8,468 bases of DNA from Streptomyces speibonae (lineage in GTDB: Bacteria; Actinomycetota; Actinomycetes; Streptomycetales; Streptomycetaceae). Positions 1 through 6,518 of this stretch are shown here, one piece after another. The DNA is taken from NCBI GenBank assembly GCA_000715605.1, contig KL568529.1, positions 106,352-114,819 on the forward strand. Reading direction: 5' to 3'. The translations under genes were made by a program, and so were the position numbers. How positions within the stretch are numbered: the first letter of the stretch is position 1; each line of letters opens with the position of its first letter. The notes beneath the pieces are model-generated. The model was not told the DNA's origin. It did no database searches and saw only the letters and a list, made by a program, of their open reading frames with translations.

Positions 1-1806
1 GACCGCTTCCGCCTGCTCACCGGTGGCAGCCGCACCGCCCTGCCCCGCCAGCAGACCCTGCGGGCCGTCGTCGACTGGTCCTGGGACCTGCTCGACGAGG
101 ACGAACGCGACGTCCTGGTCCGCCTGTCGGTCTTCGCCGGCGGCTGCGACCTCGCCGCCGCCGAGGCCGTCTGCGGACCGGTCGCGCTCGACGCGCTCGG
201 CTCCCTCGTCGACAAGTCCCTCGTGGTGGCCGTCCCTTCGGGCGACGGCGGAATGCGCTACCGGCTGCTGGAGACCGTCGCCGAGTACGCCCGCGAACGC
301 CTCGACGAGACCGGCCGCCGCGCGGAGGCCGAGCGCGCGCACCTGACGTACTTCCGCGAGGTCGCCCGCACCGCCGAGCCGATGCTGCGCGGCCCGCACC
401 AGGTGGCCGGCATCGCCCTGCTGGAGCGGGAGTACGAGAACGTGCGCACCGCCCTGCGCCACGCCATCGCCCTGCGCGACGAACAGGAGGCGCTGTGCGT
501 CACCCTGTCGCTGAGCTGGTACTGGCAGATGCGCGACCTGCGCATCGAGGCCCGCAACTGGTGCCGCGAGGTCATGGCCCTCGGCCCCGACCCGTTCACC
601 GAGCCGCTGTCGCCCGCCGCCCCGCTGTGGCAGCGCTGCACCGACACCCCGCCCCCGATGAGCCAAGAGGTTCTCGCCGAGGCCCGCCGCGGGCTGCACC
701 TGATCCATCTGGCCCACATGGACACCGAACTCGACGACTGGCAGACCCCGCAGGCCCAGCACAAACTGCGCCTGGCCGCCGCGGCCTACGAGCCGGGCAT
801 GCCGCAGGTCTGCCGCCCGCCCGGTCTGCTCTGGGTGTTCGCCGTGATGCTCACCGGTGACGTGGAGCGGCTGCACCACGTGGTCGACGCGGCCATCCGC
901 ACCTGCCGGGCCAACCCCGGCTTCGAGTGGGAGCTGGCCTGCAACCTCCAGCTGCGCGCCAACTTCCTGGCCAACCGCAGCGACTGGGCCGGCGACGCCC
1001 GCCGCGACGCCGACGAGGCCCTGGAGATCCACCGGCGGCTCGGTGACACCTGGGGCATCGCCGAGGCCCTCTCCGCACGTGGTGAGGCCCGCGAACGCGC
1101 CGGGGACCACCGGGAAGCCGCCGCCGACTACGAGGCGGCCATCGAGCACGCCGGACGACTCGGCGCCCGGGCCCACACGGCCGTCCTCACCGCCCGGCTG
1201 GGCAGCGCGCTGCTGGAGTCGGGCGAGACGGAGCGCGGTGAACGGCTGCTGCGTGAGGTCATCGACGACGCGGGGGGCCGGCACACCGAGGCGCTGCCCG
1301 CCGCCCGTCTCTTCCTGACCGGCTGGCTCTGCATGAACGGGCGCACGGCCGAGGCCCGGGAACAGCTGCGGGCCCTGCGCGAGGAGTTCCGCATCGCGCA
1401 CTACGTCGTCTTCGACGCGTTCATCCTCGGGGCCGAGGGCTGGGCGGAGGTGGTCGACGGCAACGACGCCGAGGGCCTGGCGATCCTCCGCGAGGCGATC
1501 CGGCACACGGGCGACCCGCTGTCCGCCGCCATCGCCCCCCACATGCGCTCGGTGTACGTCACCACGGCCGCCATCGCCCTCGCCGGGATCGACGGCGGAC
1601 GGCACGCCCGGGACGCGGCCCGCTGCGTCGGCGCGGCCGACTCCTGGCTGCCGCCCGGACACCGGCCCGTACAGATGGAGCGCGCGGTGCGCGAACGTGC
1701 CGAGGAACGCATCCGGGCGGTCCTCGGCGACGCCTACGACGCCGCGTACGCCGAGGGCGGCGGCCTCTCCCCGGAGGAGGCCGCCGCCCTGCTCGAGCCC
1801 GCCTGA
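1..1806 (+). CDS. AfsR/SARP- or LuxR-type large ATPase regulator, C-terminal part (5' truncated by window)
   Basis: The reading frame is open from base 1 to TGA at 1804-1806, giving 601 residues without a start, so the N-terminus lies upstream of the window. Visible residues 1-30 (DRFRLLTGG..., LPRQQTLRAVVDWSWDLL) and the following LSVFAGGCDLAAAEAVC and LVDKSLV segments are typical of the winged-helix part that follows the NB-ARC/P-loop ATPase in large AfsR-like actinobacterial regulators. YRLLETVAEYARERL (about 82-96) is the usual junction into a helical repeat region. About 325-430 looks TPR-like (DARRDADEALEIHRRLGDTWGIAEALSARGEARERAGD). The P-loop and any DNA-binding domain (BTAD/SARP or LuxR HTH) are not in view, so the exact class is open. 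Expected role: a cytoplasmic ATP-dependent transcriptional activator. It converges with an ABC exporter operon with no gap, suggesting that the exporter is a target (inference). An internal ATG at 223 is not the real start, because the conserved motifs begin before it. Confidence 0.82.
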   Translation, partial: DRFRLLTGGSRTALPRQQTLRAVVDWSWDLLDEDERDVLVRLSVFAGGCDLAAAEAVCGPVALDALGSLVDKSLVVAVPSGDGGMRYRLLETVAEYARERLDETGRRAEAERAHLTYFREVARTAEPMLRGPHQVAGIALLEREYENVRTALRHAIALRDEQEALCVTLSLSWYWQMRDLRIEARNWCREVMALGPDPFTEPLSPAAPLWQRCTDTPPPMSQEVLAEARRGLHLIHLAHMDTELDDWQTPQAQHKLRLAAAAYEPGMPQVCRPPGLLWVFAVMLTGDVERLHHVVDAAIRTCRANPGFEWELACNLQLRANFLANRSDWAGDARRDADEALEIHRRLGDTWGIAEALSARGEARERAGDHREAAADYEAAIEHAGRLGARAHTAVLTARLGSALLESGETERGERLLREVIDDAGGRHTEALPAARLFLTGWLCMNGRTAEAREQLRALREEFRIAHYVVFDAFILGAEGWAEVVDGNDAEGLAILREAIRHTGDPLSAAIAPHMRSVYVTTAAIALAGIDGGRHARDAARCVGAADSWLPPGHRPVQMERAVRERAEERIRAVLGDAYDAAYAEGGGLSPEEAAALLEPA

Positions 1807-2625
1807 TCAGGTCTTCGTGCGGAACTTGTGGATCGCGACCGGCGCCATCACGGCCGTGATCCCCACCGACCAGGCCAGCGTCATCCACAGGTCGTGGGCG
1901 ACGGGGCCGCCCACCATCAGCCCGCGCGCGGCGTCCGCCAGCGCGGACAGCGGGTTGTACTCGGTGAAGTTCTGCAGCCAGCCCGGCATCGACTGCGGCG
2001 GCGCGAAGATCGACGAGCCGAACTGGAGCGGCATCAGCACCAGGAAGCCCATCGCCTGCACCGACTGGGCGTTCTTCATCACCACACCCAGGGTGAGGAA
2101 GACCCACATCAGGGCCGAGCCGAACACCGCGGACAGCCCCATCGCCGCGAACAGCCCCGGCCAGTGGGTGATGTCGAAGCCGACCAGCACCCCGACGACC
2201 AGCAGGATCGTGGTGGCGATGAGCATCCGTACCATCTCGACCGAGATCTTCGCGAACAGCACCGAGCCACGGCCGATGGGCAGCGACCGGAAGCGGTCCA
2301 TCACCCCGGTGTTGAAGTCCTGGTTGAACCCGGTGCCCACCCCCTGGGCCATGCTCATGCCCATCATGGCCATCAGCCCCGGCACGATGTACTGCACATA
2401 GGCGTCCTGTCCGCCGCCCAGCGACTGCCCGATCGAGCCGCCGAAGACATACACGAACAGCAGGGTGAAGACGATCGGGAACAGCACGGCGTCGAACATC
2501 GACTCGGGGTCCTGCCGGATCCACAGCAGATTGCGGCGCACCAGGGCACCGGTGTGCCGTATGTGGGCACGCAGCGTGATGCGCGTGTCCGCGCGGAGTT
2601 CGGTGGTCACAGCGGTGGCGCTCAT
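1807..2625 (-). CDS. ABC-2 type exporter permease, DrrB-like
   Basis: A 272-residue membrane protein running from ATG at 2625 to TGA at 1807-1809. About six hydrophobic segments are visible (roughly residues 43-63, 76-96, 127-150, 158-182, 186-207 and 247-265). A cytoplasmic N-terminus ends in LVRRNLLWIRQDPESMFD, the amphipathic entry helix typical of DrrB-type ABC-2 permeases. DFNTGVMDRFRSLPIGR (about 103-119) and YNPLSALADAARGL (about 223-236) match the conserved ABC-2 loop and C-terminal signatures. It should form the membrane channel for the ATPase encoded just upstream and export a small molecule, perhaps an antibiotic or lipid; the substrate cannot be read from sequence. The start is set by the ATGA overlap with the ATPase stop and by a GGAGG site at 2636-2640, 10 bases upstream and inside the ATPase gene, which implies translational coupling. 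A longer open frame upstream is only a shadow of the ATPase gene. Confidence 0.93.
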   Translation of the reverse strand: MSATAVTTELRADTRITLRAHIRHTGALVRRNLLWIRQDPESMFDAVLFPIVFTLLFVYVFGGSIGQSLGGGQDAYVQYIVPGLMAMMGMSMAQGVGTGFNQDFNTGVMDRFRSLPIGRGSVLFAKISVEMVRMLIATTILLVVGVLVGFDITHWPGLFAAMGLSAVFGSALMWVFLTLGVVMKNAQSVQAMGFLVLMPLQFGSSIFAPPQSMPGWLQNFTEYNPLSALADAARGLMVGGPVAHDLWMTLAWSVGITAVMAPVAIHKFRTKT

Positions 2626-3641
2626 ACGGCGACCGCCTCCTCGTGGGTCTCGGCGGGCACGGCGTCCTGCGGGGCACTGGCACTGTGGCCGATGAGGGAC
2701 AGGAACACCTCGTCCAGGCTGGGCAGTTCGGTGCTGATGGAGCTGATCGTGACGCCGCGCGCGGTGAGCGTGCCGACCACGGCGGTCAGCTGCTCGTCGC
2801 TCAGCACCGGCACGAGCACCGCACCCCGCTCGTGGTCCACCACGGTGCCGGCGAGCCCGGTGATGCCCTGCGCGTCGAGGGTGTCCGCCAGCGGACGCAG
2901 CTGCAACGGATCGGCCGGGCGGATCCGCAGCGTACGCCCGCCGACCTTGGCCTTCAGCTGCTCGATGCCGCCGCTCGCGATGACCTTGCCCCGGTCCACG
3001 ACGGTCAGCTCGGACGCCAGCTGCTCGGCCTCCTCCATGTACTGCGTGGTCAGCAGCACCGTCACCCCGTCCCCGACCAGCCGCTTGACCTCGTCCCACA
3101 CCTCGTTGCGGGTACGGGGATCGAGCCCCGTGGTCGGCTCGTCCAGGTACAGCACGGCCGGCCGGCCGATCATCGAGGCGGCCAGGTCGAGCCGGCGCCG
3201 CATGCCTCCGGAGTAGGTGGCCACGGGCCGCCGGGCCGCCTCCGTGAGCGAGAACCGCTCCAGCAGCTCGTCGGAACGAGTCCGTGCCTCCTTGCGGGGC
3301 AGGTCGAGCAGCCGCCCGATCAGATACAGGTTCTCCCAGCCCGAGAGCTTCTCGTCCACGGAGGCGTACTGCCCGGTCAGCCCGATCACCCGGCGCAGCT
3401 GCCGCGGCTGGCGGACCACGTCGTACCCGGCCACGGTGGCCTGTCCGGCCGTCGGCGGCAGAAGGGTGGACAGGATCCGTACCAGCGTGGTCTTCCCGGC
3501 CCCGTTCGGCCCGAGCACCCCCATGACGGTGCCCTCCCGCACGTCCAGGTCGACCCCGTCCAGCGCCTTGGTCTCTCCGTAGTGCTTGACCAGCCCCCGT
3601 ACGGAAACGGCGCTCCCCGATTCCATGTCGTTTCGCGTCAT
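2622..3641 (-). CDS. ABC exporter ATP-binding protein, DrrA-like (daunorubicin-resistance family)
   Basis: A 339-residue nucleotide-binding subunit. In order: Walker A GPNGAGKTT at 44-52, Q-loop LTGQ ending at 91, signature YSGGMRRRLDLA at 143-154, Walker B VLYLDEPTTGLDP at 163-175, and a C-terminal DUF4162-like region from about 235 to 320 ending in LPSLDEVFLSLIG. The H-loop position reads TTQYMEEAEQLA, with Gln200 where most ABC ATPases have His; DrrA relatives show the same change. It hydrolyses ATP to drive the permease encoded immediately downstream (ATGA overlap, 2622-2625). The ATG at 3641 is preferred because GGGAG lies 10 bases upstream. A second ATG at 3626 has no ribosome site, and a TTG at 3671 would place coding over a repeat array that looks regulatory. 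The substrate is unknown; the family exports anthracyclines and other natural products. Confidence 0.94.
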   Translation of the reverse strand: MTRNDMESGSAVSVRGLVKHYGETKALDGVDLDVREGTVMGVLGPNGAGKTTLVRILSTLLPPTAGQATVAGYDVVRQPRQLRRVIGLTGQYASVDEKLSGWENLYLIGRLLDLPRKEARTRSDELLERFSLTEAARRPVATYSGGMRRRLDLAASMIGRPAVLYLDEPTTGLDPRTRNEVWDEVKRLVGDGVTVLLTTQYMEEAEQLASELTVVDRGKVIASGGIEQLKAKVGGRTLRIRPADPLQLRPLADTLDAQGITGLAGTVVDHERGAVLVPVLSDEQLTAVVGTLTARGVTISSISTELPSLDEVFLSLIGHSASAPQDAVPAETHEEAVAV

Positions 3642-3661
3642 GGAAGAGACGCTCCCACCCC

Positions 3662-3692
3662 CCACCGACAAACCACCGACATCCTGCCGACA
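3662..3692 (-). promoter_or_regulatory. Three TGTCGG direct repeats at 11-bp period (SARP-box-like)
   Basis: On the minus strand TGTCGG occurs at 3692-3687, 3681-3676 and 3670-3665, each start exactly 11 bases from the next. The two nearest the gene share nine bases (TGTCGGTGG). SARP/AfsR-family activators are known to bind heptamer direct repeats spaced by one helical turn (11 bp) just upstream of the -10 region. The array ends 23 bases before the ATPase start, and the convergent downstream gene encodes an AfsR-like regulator. No good -10 is visible: GAGCGT at 3654-3649 keeps only the A2 and T6 of TATAAT. Binding is an inference. Confidence 0.5.
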
Positions 3693-3751
3693 GGACGCAA
3701 CTGCGGGCAGTCGTGCCTCCCTCGGTGCCTCAAAAGCCTGGTAACACGCGC

Positions 3752-3785
3752 CAGCCCCGCCGACGGGGGAAGATCGACGGGGCTG
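3752..3785 (-). terminator. Hairpin terminator downstream of panB
   Basis: CAGCCCCG at 3752-3759 is the exact reverse complement of CGGGGCTG at 3778-3785. After one mismatch a further three pairs (CGA with TCG) extend the stem, leaving a 10-base loop. The hairpin begins 20 bases past the panB stop codon in the direction of panB transcription. It has no U-tract, which is common for actinomycete terminators. It would separate panB transcription from the ABC exporter genes that follow on the same strand. Confidence 0.55.
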
Positions 3786-3805
3786 ACGGATGGTGCCGCA
3801 ATGGC

Positions 3806-4681
3806 TCAGTGCACGGAGTGCTCCTCCTGCGGGAACGCTCCGCCGACGACATCCTCGGCGAACGCCTGCGCCGCCCCCTTCATCACCTCACGCAGATCCG
3901 CGTACTGCTTGACGAACCGAGGCACCCGCCCCGCCGTCAGCCCCAGCATGTCGGTCCACACCAACACCTGCGCGTCCGTCTGCGCCCCCGCCCCGATCCC
4001 CACGGTCGGAATCTGCAGCACCCGCGTCACCTCGGCCGCCAGCTCCGCCGGCACCAGCTCCAGCACCACCGCGAACGCTCCCGCGTCCTGCACGGCCTTG
4101 GCGTCCCGCAGCAGCTGCTGGGCCGCCTCCTCACCACGCCCCTGCACCCGGTAACCCATCGCGTTCACCGACTGCGGGGTCAGCCCGATGTGGGCCATCA
4201 CCGGGATGCCGGACTCCACCAGCAGTTCGATCTGCCGGTGCGACCGCTCCCCGCCCTCCAGCTTGACGGCGCCCACACCGGCCTCCTTGACCAGCCGGGT
4301 CGCCGAGCGCAGCGCCTGCACCGGCCCCTCCTGGTAGGAGCCGAAGGGCAGGTCGCCCACGATCAGGGCGCGCGAGGTGCCGCGGACGACCGCGGCGGAC
4401 AGCATGGTCATCTCGTCGAGGGTGACGGGCACGGTCGTCTCGTACCCGAGGTGGCAGTTGCCCGCCGAGTCGCCGACCAGCATGACCGGGATGCCGGCCT
4501 CGTCGAACACGGACGCGGTCATCGCGTCGTACGCGGTGAGCATGGGCCACTTCTCGCCGCGCTCCTTGGCGGCGGCGATGTCACGGACAGTGATACGGCG
4601 AGTGCCCTTGCCCCCGTACAGCGTCTTGCCGTCGGAGGAACCGGACGTCGTCCCGGTCTGGGCAGCCGAAAGCTGCGTCAT
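3806..4681 (-). CDS. panB: 3-methyl-2-oxobutanoate (ketopantoate) hydroxymethyltransferase
   Basis: A 291-residue cytoplasmic enzyme, EC 2.1.2.11. It transfers a hydroxymethyl group from 5,10-methylene-tetrahydrofolate to 2-oxoisovalerate to make ketopantoate, the first committed step towards pantothenate and coenzyme A. Family landmarks: TAYDAMTASVFDEAG (49-63), MLVGDSAGNCHLGYETTVPVT (67-87), VGDLPFGSY (108-116), VKLEGGE (139-145), GHIGLTPQSVN-like AHIGLTPQSVN (163-173), VLELVPAEL (206-214), IGIGAG-like VGIGAGAQTDAQVLVWTDMLGL (227-248) and the terminal FPQEEHSVH. Asp71, Asp110 and Glu142 match the metal ligands, and Glu208 matches the catalytic glutamate of E. coli PanB. ATG at 4681 is chosen because GGGAG lies 8 bases upstream. 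The N-terminal 25 residues are a low-complexity Ser/Thr/Gly tail seen in actinobacterial forms. A hairpin follows the gene; no panC or panD is in the window. Confidence 0.97.
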   Translation of the reverse strand: MTQLSAAQTGTTSGSSDGKTLYGGKGTRRITVRDIAAAKERGEKWPMLTAYDAMTASVFDEAGIPVMLVGDSAGNCHLGYETTVPVTLDEMTMLSAAVVRGTSRALIVGDLPFGSYQEGPVQALRSATRLVKEAGVGAVKLEGGERSHRQIELLVESGIPVMAHIGLTPQSVNAMGYRVQGRGEEAAQQLLRDAKAVQDAGAFAVVLELVPAELAAEVTRVLQIPTVGIGAGAQTDAQVLVWTDMLGLTAGRVPRFVKQYADLREVMKGAAQAFAEDVVGGAFPQEEHSVH

Positions 4682-4700
4682 GGAACCGTCTCCCAACACG

Positions 4701-4742
4701 TCATCTCGAGGCGCCCTGACGGCGTCCCCGGACCACGTCCAT
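4701..4742 (-). CDS. Possible 13-codon upstream ORF in the panB leader
   Basis: An ATG at 4742 opens a 13-residue frame (MDVVRGRRQGASR) that ends with TGA at 4703-4701, 19 bases before the panB ATG. AGGTG lies 5 bases before its ATG, a tolerable ribosome site. It is arginine-rich and carries two adjacent valine codons, which is of passing interest because the PanB substrate is the keto acid of valine. No attenuator-like pair of alternative hairpins was recognised, and such short frames arise by chance in GC-rich leaders. Treat it as a candidate only. Confidence 0.2.
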   Translation of the reverse strand: MDVVRGRRQGASR

Positions 4743-4812
4743 GGTGGCACCTGTGCCGCCCGAGGGCCAGAGGCGCCCGAGCGCGGGCAAGAACTGGGCA
4801 AAAAGACATCCA

Positions 4813-4831
4813 ATACGAGACGGTCTCGTAT
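4813..4831. promoter_or_regulatory. Perfect 19-bp palindrome, probable TetR-family operator
   Basis: ATACGAGACGGTCTCGTAT consists of two perfect 9-base arms around a central G at 4822. It lies in the gap between panB and the DHA2 efflux gene, and ends 22 bases before the efflux ATG. Its size and symmetry fit TetR-family operators, and a TetR-family gene sits directly downstream of the efflux gene. It covers the -35 position of the promoter whose -10 is at 4842-4847, so binding would block polymerase. It could also affect leftward transcription of panB, whose promoter was not located. No second copy was found near the tetR start. Confidence 0.75.
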
Positions 4832-4841
4832 CGAAAGTCGC

Positions 4842-4854
4842 TAGGCTGTCCCCA
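4842..4854 (+). promoter_or_regulatory. Leaderless promoter (-10 TAGGCT) for the DHA2 efflux gene
   Basis: TAGGCT at 4842-4847 fits the actinomycete TANNNT -10 pattern. Seven bases past its last base is the A of the ATG at 4854, so the predicted transcript would begin on the start codon. In agreement, there is no purine-rich ribosome site in the bases before the ATG. The -35 is poor (GAGACG at 4817-4822, 19-base spacer) and lies inside the 19-bp palindrome. Confidence 0.5.
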
Positions 4855-6443
4855 TGACTTCTCCTGCCGCCCCTGCCCGCCGGGTCCCGGAAGCCGTGCA
4901 CCGGCGCCGCTGGGCGATCCTCGGCGTGCTGATGCTGAGCCTGCTGATCGTCGTCCTGGACAACTCGATCCTGAACGTCGCCATCAAGACGATCTCCACA
5001 CCCGCCCCGACCGGTCTGGGCGCCACGCAGAGCGAGCTGGAGTGGGCGATCAACGCCTACACCCTCGTCTTCGCGGGCCTGCTCTTCAGCGCGGGGCTGC
5101 TGGGCGACCGGCTCGGCCGCAAGAAGGTGCTGATCGGCGGTCTGACCGTGTTCGGCATCGGCTCGGCGCTCGCCGCGTTCTCCGGCTCACCGGCCGAGCT
5201 GATCGGCTTCCGCGCGGTGATGGGCCTGGGCGCGGCGTTCGTCATGCCGGCCACCCTGGCCGTGTTGATGAACGTCTTCGAGCGCGACGAACAGCCCAAG
5301 GCCATCGGCATCTGGGCGGGCGGAGTGGGCCTGGCCATCGCCATCGGCCCGATCACCGGGGGACTGCTCCTGGACCACTTCTGGTGGGGCTCGGTCTTCC
5401 TGGTCAACGTGCCGATCGTGGTCCTCGCCGTCGGCCTGATGCTGTGGCTGGTGCCCGACTCCCGCGATCCGCGGCCCGGCCGGATCGACCCCGTCGGCGT
5501 CGTGCTGTCGGTGGCCGGCCTGGTCCTGCTGGTCTACGGCATCATCAAGGGCGGCCAGCTCGCCGACTTCACCGACGCCACCGTGCTGACGACGATCGGC
5601 GCCGGTCTCGCCGTACTGGCCGCGTTCGTGGTGTTCGAGAAGCGCAGCGACCACCCCTCCATCGACATCACCTACTTCAGGAACAAGGTGTTCTCGGCCG
5701 CGATCGTCGCGATCGCGCTGGTGTTCTTCGCGCTCATGGGCGTGACGTTCTTCGCCGTGTTCTACACACAGAGCGTGCGCGGCTACTCGCCGCTGGAGAC
5801 GGGTCTGCTGATGCTGCCGCTGGCCGCCGCCCAGATGATCTTCGCGCCCCGGGCGCGCCTGCTGGTGGACCGGTTCGGCAACAAGGCCACCACCACCGCG
5901 GGCCTGCTCCTGCTCGCGGCGATGCTGGCCGCCTTCGCGACCCTGGACGGGGACACGCCGATCTGGATCCTGGAGGTCATCTTCCTCCTGATGGGCACGG
6001 GCATGGCCCATGTGATGACCCCGGTCAGTGTCGTCATCATGCAGGCCCTGCCGCGCGAGAAGGCCGGCTCGGCGTCCGCGCTGAGCAACACCTTCCGCCA
6101 GGTCGGCGGCGCCCTCGGCATCGCCGTACTCGGCTCGGTGCTGTCCACCGCCTACCGCAACGACATCGAGGACAAGCTGGGCCTGCTGCCGCCCGGCGCC
6201 CGGCACGCGGCCGGGGAGTCCATCGAGGCCACCCTGGCCGTCGCGGACCGGATCGGCCCCCGCGCCGACGCCCTGGCCGGCGCCGCCAACGACGCGTTCC
6301 TGCACGCCATGCACGTCACCTCCCTGTGGGGAGCGGCCGTCGCGGTGCTGGGCGCGGTCGTCGTCGCCGTCTTCCTGCCCGGCCGCCCGCCCACGCCCGA
6401 AGGGGACGACGAGGACCAGGAGCTGGTGACGGCGGCGGACTGA
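4854..6443 (+). CDS. DHA2-family (EmrB/QacA-type) 14-helix MFS drug:H+ antiporter
   Basis: A 529-residue inner-membrane transporter, of the usual length for 14-helix DHA2 pumps. Helix 1 carries the family motif LDNSILNVA (35-43). Loop 2-3 carries motif A as GDRLGRKK (84-91). Motif B is [21 protein letters not shown] (118-137, Arg120). Motif C is [19 protein letters not shown] (152-170), the signature of drug/proton antiporters. A second-half motif, [16 protein letters not shown] (415-430), is also typical. A longer extracytoplasmic stretch (about 431-480) precedes the last helix, and the C-terminal tail is acidic. It would expel a toxic compound using the proton gradient; the substrate is unknown. 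ATG at 4854 is the only sensible start and appears leaderless. A 19-bp palindrome sits just upstream and a TetR-family gene 75 bases downstream, the standard layout of a drug-inducible efflux unit. It is divergent from panB, probably without functional relation. Confidence 0.94.
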   Translation: MTSPAAPARRVPEAVHRRRWAILGVLMLSLLIVVLDNSILNVAIKTISTPAPTGLGATQSELEWAINAYTLVFAGLLFSAGLLGDRLGRKKVLIGGLTVFGIGSALAAFSGSPAELIGFRAVMGLGAAFVMPATLAVLMNVFERDEQPKAIGIWAGGVGLAIAIGPITGGLLLDHFWWGSVFLVNVPIVVLAVGLMLWLVPDSRDPRPGRIDPVGVVLSVAGLVLLVYGIIKGGQLADFTDATVLTTIGAGLAVLAAFVVFEKRSDHPSIDITYFRNKVFSAAIVAIALVFFALMGVTFFAVFYTQSVRGYSPLETGLLMLPLAAAQMIFAPRARLLVDRFGNKATTTAGLLLLAAMLAAFATLDGDTPIWILEVIFLLMGTGMAHVMTPVSVVIMQALPREKAGSASALSNTFRQVGGALGIAVLGSVLSTAYRNDIEDKLGLLPPGARHAAGESIEATLAVADRIGPRADALAGAANDAFLHAMHVTSLWGAAVAVLGAVVVAVFLPGRPPTPEGDDEDQELVTAAD

Positions 6444-6451
6444 AAACGCAC

Positions 6452-6483
6452 GCCCGGTGGGCCGGTGCCGGCGCCCACCGGGC
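6452..6483 (+). terminator. GC-rich hairpin between the efflux gene and tetR
   Basis: GCCCGGTGGGC at 6452-6462 is the perfect reverse complement of GCCCACCGGGC at 6473-6483, an 11-base-pair stem with a 10-base loop. It starts 9 bases after the efflux stop codon and has no U-tract. It probably terminates or attenuates efflux transcription, so that the regulator gene 36 bases further on would be made in smaller amounts from the same transcript, or from its own unseen promoter. It could instead act as a 3' stabilising structure. Confidence 0.6.
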
Positions 6484-6518
6484 AGAATCACCGCAGCCCA
6501 CCGAAAGGATCCGACGAC

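Noticed and set aside
1559..2683. Long open frames antisense to or overlapping the regulator and permease genes
   Set aside because: Their translations are Arg/Pro/Gly/His-rich low-complexity shadows, as expected from high-GC codon bias in other frames.
3642..3671. Alternative TTG start at 3671 for the ABC ATPase
   Set aside because: It would add ten Gly/Ser-rich residues with no homology and place coding over part of the repeat array. ATG 3641 has a GGGAG site.
4682..4700. GAGACGGT next to the panB start resembles half of the 19-bp operator
   Set aside because: It has no second arm and lies in the ribosome-site region; the match is a short coincidence with a GGGAG Shine-Dalgarno site.
4774..4787. 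GCCCG-AGCG-CGGGC stem-loop in the panB/efflux gap, considered as a riboswitch or terminator part
   Set aside because: A single 5-pair stem with no conserved riboswitch core around it.
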